This document shows positions 11,782 to 41,443 of a stretch of DNA of 64,000 nucleotides, in pieces. Source of the stretch: Glandiceps talaboti (Eukaryota; Hemichordata; Enteropneusta; Spengelidae); the NCBI RefSeq assembly GCF_964340395.1, contig NC_135558.1, positions 10,272,001 through 10,336,000 on the forward strand. Reading direction: 5' to 3'. The notes under the pieces are model-generated. The model worked only from the letters and a program-made list of their open reading frames with translations. It was not told the DNA's origin and did no database searches. Both the position numbers and the translations under genes were made by a program. Each line of letters begins with the position of its first letter. Positions within the stretch are counted from its first letter, which is position 1.

Positions 11782-14700
11782 TATGTATGTGTGTGTGTGT
11801 GTGTGTTACTGTTTGTCACTGTGCTTGTGTTGAGTAAATTTACAGGTATTTACAGGTATGTTTCAATGAGTGGATGGAATTAGAGAAACCAACCAGAACT
11901 AAACAACCAGTATATAGAATAGATAGAACACATACACTACATGTACATCCACCCACACAACACATGCTCACAAACATTTGGCATATTGATAAAAGGTTTC
12001 TTATTTTAATACATGTATTTTCCATCCTCAGAACTCATTGGTGGTATCCTACCTCAGTTACTGTGATTATTACAGACCTCAATTTTTTCTCCTGGAAAAT
12101 GTCAGAAATTTTGTCTCTTTTAAGAAAAGTATGGTGTTGAAATTGACGCTTAGGTCCCTTATCAGTATGGGATATCAGGTAAGAAGTTATCAAAGTCGGA
12201 ATTTATATTTATCATGGCAAAGTCCTCTAAAACTTTTTCTGTTATTTTAGTCAAGAAACTCAAACCAATTCTCAAGAAAAACCATCAGGGGTCACCTTAT
12301 ATATTTTTGAACTAGAGGTCAAAGGTTATCAAATTGAAGCCATTTTAGAATCCAATATGGCCGCCAAATCCAATATGGCTGCCAAATACTTATCTCTATG
12401 GAAAATAAAAGATTGTCAATTTCCTTGAAAGTTATTATTTCTAAAGGACCAGGAACAAAGTTTCATTTGGACAAGTTTGGAGAGATTTATAAACTTTGCA
12501 ATTTAGGAGTTACAAAGTTTTTTATCAATATACATCACATGATTGTCTTTTGAAGACTGATTTTACAATGATCAAAACTCCTGAATCAAATATTTTGTGC
12601 TTTTCTCTGCAGTGTACCTTTGGAGTAGTACAAGCAGGTCAGTATGGTGTTCCACAAACACGTAGAAGAGCCATTATCCTGGCAGCAGCACCTGGTCAGA
12701 AATTACCCTACTATCCAGAACCACTTCATGTCTTTGCACCTAGAGCCTGTCAACTTAGTGTGATGGTGGACGACAGAAAGGTGTGTCATCACTCTATTTT
12801 TTTTATTTTGATCTGTTGGCTTTAAAGTGGCCATATAGATGAGAATTGGGTATTTATTTTAGATTTGTAATTTATAAATTAACTTTACTATGTTTTTCTA
12901 CTTGAAAATACAAAGTGAAATAACATGACAAGTCCATGTTTGTTTGTAACTCAATAAATTGCAAAACATTTTAAAAAATGTGTAAAATGTTTGTTATTGT
13001 ACATGTACATACAATAACAATCATTTTACACTTTTTGTATCTTTTTTTGATTGGACATTTATGGATAATAGCATCCAGTCAGAGTCTGGCCCTAAACACC
13101 CATGTACTCATTGTACAGAACTGAATAAACAATATTATACAAGTGTTCCTCACCCACAAATAATTGGAGAGCACATCAGTTGCCAGTGCATTGTTTGTCA
13201 TGAAATTCATGTGATATGATTTTTATAACATTATTAGACCAAACTCCAAAGTCACATACTTTTTTTTTCTTCTTGTATATTTTCAGTATTTGTCCAACAT
13301 CACACGTACTACCTCAGCACCATACCGTACGATAACAGTACGTGATGCGTTGTCCGATTTACCAGAGATTCGTAATGGACACAATAAAATAGAGATATCG
13401 TATGATGGGGATGCACAGTCATGCTATCAACGAATGGTAAGTACCAATATCTATACACTAAAATGGAGTATGAGTTTGTTGTTGCCAAGGACTCCATGTT
13501 GTGATGTTCTAAGACTACTGTCTTGATCTACAGTATGGCTATTTGTAGCCTGGAATCAATACTGTCCTGTTCTACAGTATAGCATGGCTATTTGCATCCT
13601 TGCATGCAGTTTATGTATTTTAGAATAACTAAATTATCAAAACACTTTTTTCGTTTGTCCTATTGTAGATTCGAGGGCAGCAATACCAGCCCGTCTTACG
13701 AGATCACATCTGTAAAGAAATGAGTCCGTTAATTGAGGCTCGTATGCGTCGCATTCCTCTTGCACCTGGCTCAGACTGGAGAGACTTGCCTAACATAGCA
13801 ATCAAATTGTCTGATGGGACTACATGCAAGAAACTGTAAGTTCTGTAAAAATCTCCCAAGTGCAAAACTTGACATTCAAATTCAAAGGCCTTGTTTTCAT
13901 TGGATTAAAAATTCAGGCTCCCACAGATGCAGATAGGACTGGTAACCATAACAACAGCCAGCTACTCTGAACTGTTCTGCATCATTGCCAAGCAACACAA
14001 AACCAATAATGTAGACTTGTGTTTTCATGACATACAGTGACGGGGTATAAACCATGTATTTTCTGTTTGAATATGTACGACTTCCATTTGGTCTAACTTA
14101 ACTTTAGAAAAGGTCATGCAAGGTATTATGTGGAAATTTTTTGTTTTTGAAAAAGCGTTTCTTGAAATAATTTTGATATTTATTTTGGTCATTTCAGGTG
14201 CTACACCCACAGAGACAAAAAGAATGGCAATGGTCAGAGTGGTCAGCTGCGTGGTGTGTGTTCATGTGCTGAAGGAAAGCCATGTGAGCCGACAGACAGG
14301 CAGTTTAATTCACTGATTCCATGGTGCTTACCACACACAGGAAACCGTCATAATCATTGGGCAGGATTGTATGGACGGTTGGAATGGGATGGATTCTTTA
14401 GTACAACAATCACTAACCCAGAACCTATGGGAAAACAGGTCAGTTGCTCTGTTGTGTGGAAAATTTGTACACTACTGGGGCATGTTCAATTTGTCCAATT
14501 GTGATTAATCTGACGTCATTTCGCAAAATGAGGTTGTAAACAAAACATTCAATCATGATCACGATTACTAACATGTAATGTAAACATTTAAAAAAGTTTC
14601 GCACATTTCCTATAAATAATTTTACATCGTGAAAATGATTACAATGATAAAATATTACCAATCTCACCGAACACTATTTATATATATGTAATGTTTTTCG

Positions 14701-15711
14701 TCGTTCCTAACTTGCTGTCAGTCACGTGTGCACAATCCCTTTATGGTATTACGTTGTCCGCCATCTTGTAGTCATGTCAATCACTGGTCGGGGCATAATT
14801 ACTGTGATTACCAATCATGATTGTGATTGGTATTTATCAACCGTGAAATCATGATTATGATCGATAAATCATGATTAGGATAGGGCAAATCGAATACGCC
14901 CCGATACTGTAAGGTTTGATGGGTTGTTGCGTCCTCAACAGGGTCTGCTCAACAGGGTAAGCTGGTGTGTGAGGGCGCCCTGATATGGCATACATTGCAG
15001 ACTAAACCATGTTTGCTTCGTACATGAGCAAGTCTTGAAAGTTGAGTTGGGGTAGGGGAAGATGTTGGTAAGGAATAAAAAAAATGGACAATTAAAATTT
15101 TTGAAAGTGTATTTAGATTTTATTGCCTAGACTGGCACTATTGGAAGATTTTTTGTCTAAATCTAATTTGCATGTAGAGTAACCTGTCATTTTTTTCCCA
15201 CAGGGTCGTGTTCTACATTCAGAGCAACACAGAGTTGTCAGTGTACGTGAATGTTCCAGGTCTCAGGGATTTCCAGACACGTATAGATTCTATGGAACTG
15301 TACTAGACAAACACAGACAGGTAGGACTTAGAAAAAGGAAAATGGTGATTTTTTAACATAAACAGCGATTAGTGATTTACAGGTGCTAAGATCTTGTAGT
15401 TAGTGACTGTGGAAGAAATGTGAATTTTTATCACATGAAGAGCACCCTGTAGATTTTTGTACAGTACTAAAATAAATGTCCTCAGTACATTACGCTTGAT
15501 AACCGATACACTTTTATAGCGATTCTGACACAAATTTTGACAATATTCGTGTTTGCTTTCATCACTTATATTTCTTTTCTCTCACTTATGTTTGTTGTGC
15601 CTGTAGGTTGGTAATGCTGTACCCCCACCTCTATCCAAAGCCATTGGAAATGAAATTAGGATATGTGCCACTGAGTTCCAACGAGAGCAAGAGAAGGATG
15701 AAATGGACTAA
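19..15711 (+). CDS. DNMT1: DNA (cytosine-5)-methyltransferase 1, 3' 23 exons (5' end outside window)
   Basis: Maintenance CpG methyltransferase acting on hemimethylated DNA at replication foci. Exons read from splice sites and homology: 19-122, 641-821, 3492-3589, 3978-4110, 4435-4518, 5398-5522, 5869-5974, 6335-6553, 7020-7087, 7731-7854, 8371-8614, 9060-9178, 9589-9660, 10319-10433, 10813-10964, 11557-11688, 12032-12178, 12613-12780, 13287-13436, 13669-13835, 14198-14438, 15204-15320, 15607-15711. All phases agree, giving 1,056 residues plus a TAA stop, close to the length of the corresponding part of human DNMT1. Order: end of RFTS ([18 protein letters not shown]), CXXC finger, acidic autoinhibitory linker, BAH1, BAH2, GKGKGKGK linker, catalytic domain with [33 protein letters not shown] and VGNAVPPPL. 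The DMAP1-binding, PCNA-binding and most RFTS exons lie upstream of the window. No frameshift or missing catalytic residue is seen; the family call is essentially certain. Confidence 0.98.
1793..1828 (+). other. candidate 36-nt in-frame micro-exon in DNMT1 intron 2
   Basis: A 36-nt segment is bounded by TTTTAG before it and GTAATG after it and reads [12 protein letters not shown]. The flanking exons meet at phase 0, so inclusion keeps the frame. It would insert an acidic 12-residue loop between CGVCE and VCQ, inside the first Cys cluster of the CXXC finger. No transcript evidence is available; it may be chance. Confidence 0.25.
2075..2445. repeat. diverged minisatellite, GTCCAAATATGGAACA-type unit
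   Basis: Roughly a dozen degenerate units of about 25-35 bp share the core GTCCAAATATGGAACATGG. They lie in DNMT1 intron 2. Open frames here on both strands are by-products of the repeat. Confidence 0.75.
5112..5130. mobile_element. left-end fragment of a CAGTGTTTT terminal-repeat element
   Basis: CAGTGTTTTATTTAAG here is the same 16 bases as the left end of the 167-bp element at 43625. It lies in DNMT1 intron 5. Confidence 0.5.
5807..5825. mobile_element. right-end fragment of the same CAGTGTTTT element
   Basis: AACCTTAGCAAAAACACTG here is identical to the right end of the element at 43625-43791. It lies in DNMT1 intron 6, so the two ends flank DNMT1 exon 6. Confidence 0.5.
5951..6140 (+). 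repeat. echoes of the DNMT1 exon 7 5' splice site
   Basis: The exon end and donor ATGTCATCAGTAAATGTCAG|GTAAGTG recur at 5994-6016 as AATGTCATCAGTAAG|GTAAGTG, and again, degenerate and without a donor, at 6112-6136. Use of the second donor would add 35 nt with an in-frame stop. Confidence 0.7.
6600..6890. repeat. probable interspersed repeat with a 10-bp hairpin
   Basis: Located in DNMT1 intron 8. It contains the perfect stem GTGGTAGTCC/GGACTACCAC with a 4-base loop at about 6641-6664, then further GGTAGCCCA-type words. No coding content is seen. Confidence 0.4.
7731..9178 (+). other. DNMT1: DNMT1 BAH2 coding block (exons 10-12)
   Basis: Exon 10 encodes [14 protein letters not shown], exon 11 encodes [11 protein letters not shown] followed by NLLYWSDE, and exon 12 ends at MDRFYFLE. 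This order matches the second BAH domain of DNMT1. Exons 13-14 then supply the basic Gly-Lys linker, with GK repeated four times at the start of exon 14, that precedes the catalytic domain. Confidence 0.92.
8590..8892 (+). repeat. tandem echoes of the DNMT1 exon 11 3' end and donor
   Basis: The exon end CTTTACTGGAGTGATGAAG|GTATATA (donor at 8615) is followed by copies at 8632-8668, 8669-8705, 8816-8862 and 8863-8890, each with a version of TACTGGAGTGATGAAG. The first copy has lost the donor GT (GC instead); the one at about 8839 keeps GTGAAT. Confidence 0.8.
11698..11806. repeat. (GT)n microsatellite, about 109 bp
   Basis: Almost uninterrupted GT dinucleotides with two GTAT breaks, beginning 9 bases after the exon 16 donor of DNMT1. 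The open frames reading CVCV or THTH are artefacts. Confidence 0.97.
14476..14904. mobile_element. MITE-like element with GGGGC terminal inverted repeats
   Basis: Located in DNMT1 intron 21. The left end TGGGGCATGTTCAATTTGTCC pairs with the inverse of the right end GGGCAAATCGAATACGCCCC (a few mismatches). TAC flanks both sides and may be a target duplication. The interior is rich in ATCATGAT palindromes and holds a perfect CCGCCATCTTG (YY1-type) word near 14759. No coding capacity. Confidence 0.6.
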
Positions 15712-16859
15712 CTGTAAAAATTGTGTCACTACAACCACAGAATTGGACATTGTTTAGAGGTTGTCTGGATTTTAGTCCATTTCTAGTCAAATGTTGACAA
15801 TTCTTTGTAATACTGTGCTCTGTGATTTTATGTGTCAGTTTGGAGCACACACTTCTTGTCGTGAGAACAAAGGTGGCGTTCTAAATATTTGTCTATTGTT
15901 CGCACAAAAATGCGTAAATACAAATAAATGTTGCCTTTTTATGAGATTTAGATTATATTTATCAGGGCAGCAAATTTTTGGGGATAAAAATGGCTTCTAA
16001 CTGAAAACAGTCTTTTGTTGACAAGAATAGCCAACATTGTTACATTACTTATTCATGTGTATACCGACATATTCTTGTCCCTAACTGGATGCTGCGCCAG
16101 TGGAGTGATTTTCATTCAAGAACAATTGTTGGTCATCTCTTGAAGCAAGACCAAACAAAAGTTTTCTGAACTTTCCTAAAATTTATTTCTCGCATCAAGA
16201 ACAGAACACCCACATGCACCCTATCTGATGTTATTTTATCAGAAAGCAAATTTCACCATTTTCAATTCCAAGGTATGATTCTGAACTTTAAGAGAGAAAC
16301 ATTTCTGTCATTGCCACTAAATAAACCCCCAACTTTCAGTGGGTAAAATTTTTGTCCTGCTATTTGTCCAAAAAAAGAAAGAAGTAACAGCGCCCTCTGT
16401 GGCCATTTTATAAATTACATTCCTGTGTCTTGAAGTTCTCATCCGCTTCTTTGAATAGGCCTTACCCCTATTGCAGGTTTTGATGAATTTACTTAATGTA
16501 ACAAATATATTTCATCTCCAGTTTAAAGCCAACTGGAGAGTAACCATAAATATTAACTTTTCGATATATATTTGAAAAATTATTCGAACAAAAAAATAAT
16601 TAGCGTTATATATTCTTTCAGATCAGTGATTTTATCCACAAAATTTAAAGAAAGTATAGATTTGTATGTTTCAATTTTTTGTTATTGTGGAGCAGGACTA
16701 TACAATGTAGCTGAATTATTATGCTTAAATATTAACTCTTATTCTAGACACTAAGATTTATTGTAAAAATATTATTAAGTTGTAATTGTAGATTTTTGGA
16801 GTCTTTGAATAGATTTTGATACTGTTTGTAATTGAAGTTCTGTGAACGTTAACAATGCA

Positions 16860-17285
16860 ATGCAAAGCTGTATAACTGCCTGTAACTGTATGTTATACCA
16901 ATGGATGTCACTGTACTGCCATTACATAGACTGAAAGAGTCGTTGAGGGGGCTCTACATTGCTGTCGCTTAGTTTTGAACTTTCAGTCTATCTGTAACTG
17001 TTATTTTGATTGATTTCACTATACCACCTGTACCTTAGACAAAAATTTGTCGTTGAGGGCGCTCAACATTATTGCTTACAATTTTGGCATGCCACTGAAA
17101 ATTCAGTGTCTACCTGTAACTCGATAGATTTTACTGTACTGTCTGTCACTGACATTGAAAGATCACAATGGCCACTCCACATTGCTGTCACTTACAATGT
17201 TAAGCCCCCCAATGTGACAGATCTTTCAGTCTACCTGTAACTTTGTATTATACCGATAGATTTCACTGTTGTTACCATTTGTGCT
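16860..17285. repeat. about 3.3 diverged ~120-bp tandem units behind DNMT1
   Basis: Units begin TGTAACT and contain versions of GTCGTTGAGGGGGCTC, CATTGCTGTC and TTCAGTCTACC. In units 1 and 3 the ends pair (GACTGAAAG/CTTTCAGTC; GAAAGATC/GATCTTTC), so these units could fold into hairpins. Confidence 0.7.
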
Positions 17286-18647
17286 GTATTGTGATACAAG
17301 TCATAGTATTGTGAGCAAGACTTCTATTTTCTGGATTTACTGGACACTGTGTATTCATAGATTATTTGCCAGTTGCAAGATGCAATGTTCACTCTTGGCT
17401 GAAAGATTTGTTGTTAGTACTTCATTTGATAACGGTTTGTAAAAAGTGTACATAACGACAAATCTATCACTCTGTGTTCACTCATGCATCTTGAAACATA
17501 AAGTTGACTATTGTAATGGAGTTAAGGGGTTAAGAATCAGCATTAGACTCCCTAACATACCTGGTACATATTGTCATCCATGAGTGGCCTACTCTGCTGT
17601 ATGTCTCCAAATCATTGGAACTGAGCTAGGGACTCTAGGTTAGGTTAGTGCAAGGGTCCTCCTCTTACAGAACCTCCTTGGTTAGTGATAGGTTTAGACC
17701 ACATAATATAATCAATGTGGGCTGTATTATCAAGTATGGTACACACACACTTTCAAGTGGTTGCCAGCATTACAATTAAGCTAGGCTATGTACCCCTGAC
17801 ATACTAAACATGGTCCACATAACATTTGACCACTCTGCTACAGATACACTTTAAAATAAACATAATCAGGATTTTATACACTGCCAAGTGCAAATGGTTG
17901 CGTGAACTGCAGGTGTCTTATTTGGTTACCCAGAGAGTTGTCATGGTATTACTATCTCAAACAATCTAAAAACCTTGGTCTAGATAATTTGATGTAATAA
18001 AACCACACTAACTCTGTGGGTTACTTCCTGTGAATATAATATGTCAGTATGTTCTATTTGTCATGTAGGGTTAGACTTGTGTTTAATATCAATAAAGGTT
18101 ATATTAAAGATTTGTAATTCGAACCATGTCTCATGTATTCTGAGTGAGTGTGAACTGCAAATGATAAAAACTCTGATAGTACACCCAATATCTACAAGAC
18201 TATTCATAGCTATGCAGCTTTTTGGTTTTCAACGGCACCACCCTTAGTCCAGCTGTTAGGATACTCAGGCAGTTCTTCTAACTTTGAAAGCAAGTGAGTG
18301 CTTGCCACCAGTGGTACTTTCATCCACAACTAGTAGTGGTCTGAGAACCTGCCAAGTGCCAAGTACAAGACGTGGGTAACCTAGTCTGTAAGGTACACTA
18401 TGACAGGGCACCTCATACATCAATCATCTGATATGCATGGCATAACACATCCTATCTCACAGACTAAGGGTACCCTAAATACATATGTTCACTGATGAAC
18501 CAAGGCTCCCCAAGTGACCTCATTTGCAGAGAATTGAGGCTCCCAAGCAGGGTAATGAAAAGTACAGCAGTAGTAAGAGGATAAATGGTATATTGATTCA
18601 GGAGTAGCGAATTAAGAATATGGAATGAAAATTTGACATTATATTTA

Positions 18648-18945
18648 ACATTCCAAAAAGTACTTGCTACAATCAGGCAATCTAGAAGAAATATCAAAAT
18701 CTAGAAAGATTTGATACATTGTGACAGTAAAAGTTGAATTCTTATACCAATCCAATAAGTACTTACAACACACATACACACGCTTGCACGCACAACTAAA
18801 ATCAGGCAATCTAGAAGAAATCAAGACATTTTGAGAGCAAAAAAATTGATTTTTTTACGAATCCAAAAAGTACTTGTACACACAGCTACAAACATAAAAT
18901 CTTGTACTGAATAAAGACATGTTGACAGCAGAATGTAAAAAATGA
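18648..18945. repeat. tandem repeat, ~130-bp unit, 2-3 copies
   Basis: CAGGCAATCTAGAAGAAAT recurs 130 bp apart (about 18673 and 18803), and AATCCAAAAAGTACTTGTACACAC-type segments recur between them. Intergenic, no coding content. Confidence 0.7.
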
Positions 18946-19654
18946 AAATATTCACATCTAGACTAATTTCCTGTAAAATACTGTTTTAATTCTCGTTACT
19001 TCTATAAATGCAAAACCAACCTACAGTAAATTGTAAATGCCAGTAAACCTGTATTACAGCCAGTCAGTGTGTTAGTTTAAATATTTACTATTCAAAATAA
19101 ACCTTCTATATTGCTTGTTATTGCAAAACTATTTATTGAAATTAAACTAAAAATATTTTCATAAAGGGAAACATCAAATTTTCTTGCTACAGCACCACAG
19201 GAACTTGCGAGCTTCAAGGCAATGTTTGAAACAAATGTAGTTATGTGATTATGAAAATAACACCTTTCCTAAAATATGCCATTCAAATTGTACTTGGCAT
19301 TCACATTGTTATGCCATTCAACTTGGCATTCAAATAATTTAGTTTCACCACAATATACAATTTTGTTGTAAAATGTTCAGTATGGCATTCCTGTGGAAGT
19401 CTTCACAAATTGTAAAGTTTGTATTTGAGAGGTATTACATAATGAAATAAATCTGGTCATTGTAAAGTTTTAGTTTTAGTAAATTATGCATTCTATAATT
19501 TTGTGATATCAAAACTCGATTTATTAATTTACCTGCTACAATATATAAAAATTATTCAGCATCTTCTTAATAGTATTATTTGTCATGAAAAAAATCACAG
19601 GTATACAAGTTTATACATTTTTTTGTACAGCCTGAAAACAACACATTTTTGATA

Positions 19655-19986
19655 CCACAGGGGTCAGGAGGGATTTTTTTCTTTAAAAAAAAATGATTTC
19701 CCGGATTTCTAATATCATTTCCTTATTCTCTACACTTCATATAAAGTATTAAATAGTCCCGTCATAACTATAATTTCCACTGACTGTTAATATTACCATT
19801 AGTTCGATCTGTAGACGTTTTCCACTGGGCGGGGAAATGTTTCAATTTGGCAAATAGCCTGTGAGTTTGTTCTGGAATTAGTTGTGCACTACTTAATGCA
19901 AAGTTGATAAACACCGATAGGTCAGTGATAACAGTTAAATCTGGAATCTGTTATTAATTTTTTTTTATTTCTCCTGACCCCTGTGG
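19655..19986. mobile_element. intact MITE, 16-bp perfect TIRs and 6-bp TSD
   Basis: CCACAGGGGTCAGGAG at 19655-19670 is exactly mirrored by CTCCTGACCCCTGTGG at 19971-19986. TTGATA occurs immediately outside both ends (19649-19654 and 19987-19992). The 332-bp interior has no open frame, so this is a non-autonomous DNA transposon. The superfamily is not assigned. Confidence 0.88.
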
Positions 19987-21644
19987 TTGATATGAGTTGA
20001 CAGTCTTCCAAAGAAATGCAGTAAGCAGGACTTTTAAAACTTCTAATACCTAACACACTACCCGGTAGTCCATAGAATATACTCTCATTGTTAGTTCATT
20101 ACAAAATGTCAAAGCTTTTCCATGTAAAGGAAAACTAGATTTAAATATCAGTAATATCTGAAAGTTTCTTACATCATACTCAATATAACCTAAAGAAAGT
20201 GATAAAATTTCACGTTTAATACAAATTATGTCATTTGGGCTTAGGCTTTATTTTTATGTAGATACTAGCACCAAAATAACAACAACAATGATTGGTTGAT
20301 GAAACCTTTAACACAGAAATGCTGCCAATCAATACCTTTGTTATATTTCATACATCTGTACTCTGATCTAAAAAATTTCTTATACATATAAGACCAACAA
20401 GAAAGAAGGTTTTAAACCAGCCGCCTAGCACCAAATTTTGGCAACCTCAAATAAGTATTTGAATGGTGACAGACAGATAGATACATGTAAACTCTGTATA
20501 GTTGTTTTGTAAATAACAAAAAATGTACTTGTAGAAAACTAAAGAATTGCATGCAAAAGAAGCGATAAATTGTACTCTACATAAATAATTCTGAAATGGC
20601 AACTTGTACTTTTCAAGAAAATGTACTCTAAAAAAAATGCAATAGAAACATTGAAAATTTGTACTTTGTTACCTAGCATAGCACCATCACAATGCAAACA
20701 TTACAAATCGAAAATTGTCTTGCCAAAATTTATAATCAGTTCACTGTAAAAGCGAGATGTATTGATAAGCCTTTCTGTTGATTCAAGTACGCCCTCTAGT
20801 GACACAATATCGACAGGTTCAAGAACTAAAGCATTTTGTCAACGGCATTCTTACTATTAATTACATGGACAAACATTATTGTATTAGTCAATAGGTAACA
20901 GCCATTTTTTGTTTCTCACGTTCCATCTTCTATTTTCCATCTTTTGTGGAGGGAAATGACAACAAGAAAACCATCAACTCATTTGTGGGGTCACCTTACA
21001 TAAAGTGTTGCAAAGTATTGACAAGTGTTTTGCCTTTTGAAACCCATGTTATAATGATGATACAAGGTCATAGGTTAACAGTCAAAGGTCAGATAACAAT
21101 ATTGATGTTTTTCACACACTTCAAACAATAACCATGGCAGAATATTTCTTTTGTAAAAATATGGGGGGTTTTTTCATGCAAACTGGGGTAAATTCGAAAT
21201 TTCAAATATCTTTTTACAATACCCAGTAAAAAGGACTAGTTTCAATAAATAAATACTTCATAATATGCAAATTATAATATTTAGTTTCCAAATTATAATA
21301 AATATAAATGTTACTCCAAAATATTTCTCAAGCCTCTTCATGCAGATTTGCACCTCGTTATCGAAATATCAAGTTATCATTTTCTGTCATAAACATACAC
21401 CCAAATTATACACGTCTGTTAAAATGAAATGAAAGTTCTACTTTTTCGGCAAAAAATCCTGTACTACATATTTGGTTAAATCTAGTAAAGTACAAACAGT
21501 GCTACAGCTTTTTTTAACCCTGCAACAAAGAAATGCAAATCTCACTGATTTAAGTTAGTATACTCTGTACATGTACCATAATTTTTTTTTTTAAACCTTG
21601 ATTAATGGCTTGTGAACTTTCATCAATTTTACCACAGGCCCACT

Positions 21645-21815
21645 TTGATTTAGGATTAAAATTTAGGCGGGAAAACAGTTGTCTGACAGAGCTATAGAAA
21701 AAGTTAGTCCAGAACAAATGAATAATCCAATGTAATCCTTATGGCTTCACTGAAAAAAATAACAATAAAACGAGATTCTGGGACTGAAACCCTTGTCTTC
21801 AAGAACACTGGCATC
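21645..21815. repeat. dispersed repeat copy 1 (TATGGCTTCACTGA family)
   Basis: It shares ATTTAGGYGRKAAAA, CTGACAGAGCTA, ATCCTTATGGCTTCACTGA and a GGGA(C/T)...AAAC segment with copies at about 26325-26480 and 36655-36835. It lies just after the TRIM45 stop codon and so is probably in its 3' UTR. Confidence 0.6.
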
Positions 21816-21837
21816 ATCGCAATTTTCAATCAGACTA

Positions 21838-40639
<18,802 letters not shown>

Positions 40640-41443
40640 GTTCTTTCTGTTTTGCTAACCAACTCCTACAACGTTTGAAACAATACATTTACGATTTACA
40701 GGTTACGGCTGTACAGTGAATAGGTGTACCTAGTACCTCAACCCTGACAAGATCCTGAATGACTTCAACTTTCAATTTCCGTTTCCTGCGCAGACATCAA
40801 CATCATCTGAAAGTGTGGCGCACTTGTTGTATCCTACTTGATTTGTTGGCTCTTTAACTCCTAATGTGATACCATCGTGATATGAAAGCCTACACCGTTC
40901 TAAAAATACCATCGCAGTTGGCAGCCGTCTTCAGAGTGTAACGTATCGTGGGGGGCGGCCATATTGAAGTGAAAACTTTTGGAAATGCCGAGTCTCAGAA
41001 TAAATCTGTAACATTTTTACTCCAGGAAAGTGTTTGTTTCCATGTAGAAATCGAAACTAATAATGTAGAAATTGTAATGCATGAAATAGAAATGAAAAAA
41101 AAAATCGATCTTGCGCTAATTTCAAAAACTGTTCCTTAAACATTTATGCAACCTTTGACCTGTGACCCAGGTCATGTTTGCTCAGAGAAACGTGTGAACT
41201 AGTATATACCTCGACGCCGATTCTTGACTGTTACCGTGGTAATTTCCTTGTATTTCAGTTTCAGAAGTGTAAATTTGACACGCTGTGTACACGTAGTAGG
41301 CATTTGAGTGCAGAGAGAATATTTTGAGGAAATTCGCGACGTGAAAACCAAATAAGGAAAGGTTCGGTGGTAGGCTATATAATATTATGACTTGATTTGA
41401 TCAGTACAATATTATTTTGGTAACAACAGTGATAACAATCAGT
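40640..41443. promoter_or_regulatory. head-to-head TRIM45/FOXRED1 spacer, putative bidirectional promoter
   Basis: Only about 800 bases separate the TRIM45 start (minus) from the FOXRED1 start (plus). Visible motifs: GCGGCCATATTG near 40956 (YY1-like); ACCTTTGACCTGTGACCC at 41151-41168, a nuclear-receptor DR1 on the minus strand (GGGTCACAGGTCA); and TATATAAT at 41376-41383, about 60 bases before the FOXRED1 ATG. No convincing coding sequence lies between the genes. Confidence 0.6.

Larger units (their letters stand above)
10389..15636 (+). other. DNMT1: DNMT1 catalytic domain coding block (exons 14-23)
   Basis: Methyltransferase motifs in order: I (DVFAGCGG, exons 14-15, AdoMet binding), IV with the catalytic Cys in [10 protein letters not shown] (exon 16), [10 protein letters not shown] (exon 17), [12 protein letters not shown] (exon 18), the target-recognition region (exons 19-21, including [16 protein letters not shown]), [15 protein letters not shown] (exon 22) and [10 protein letters not shown] (exon 23). 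All key residues are present, so the enzyme is predicted to be active. Confidence 0.95.
15712..21837. other. convergent intergenic interval: 3' flanks of DNMT1 (+) and TRIM45 (-)
   Basis: No coding exon is seen. A poly(A) signal AATAAA at 15923-15928 lies about 210 bases after the DNMT1 stop, with others further on (e.g. near 18088). The interval holds a diverged tandem repeat (16860-17280), a 130-bp repeat (18648-18945), an intact MITE (19655-19986) and a dispersed repeat (21645-21815) directly behind the TRIM45 stop. The transcript ends cannot be fixed from sequence alone. Confidence 0.7.

Noticed and set aside
11521-11883. CVCVCV open frame of 120 residues
   Set aside because: It is DNMT1 exon 16 read through its donor into a (GT)n tract.
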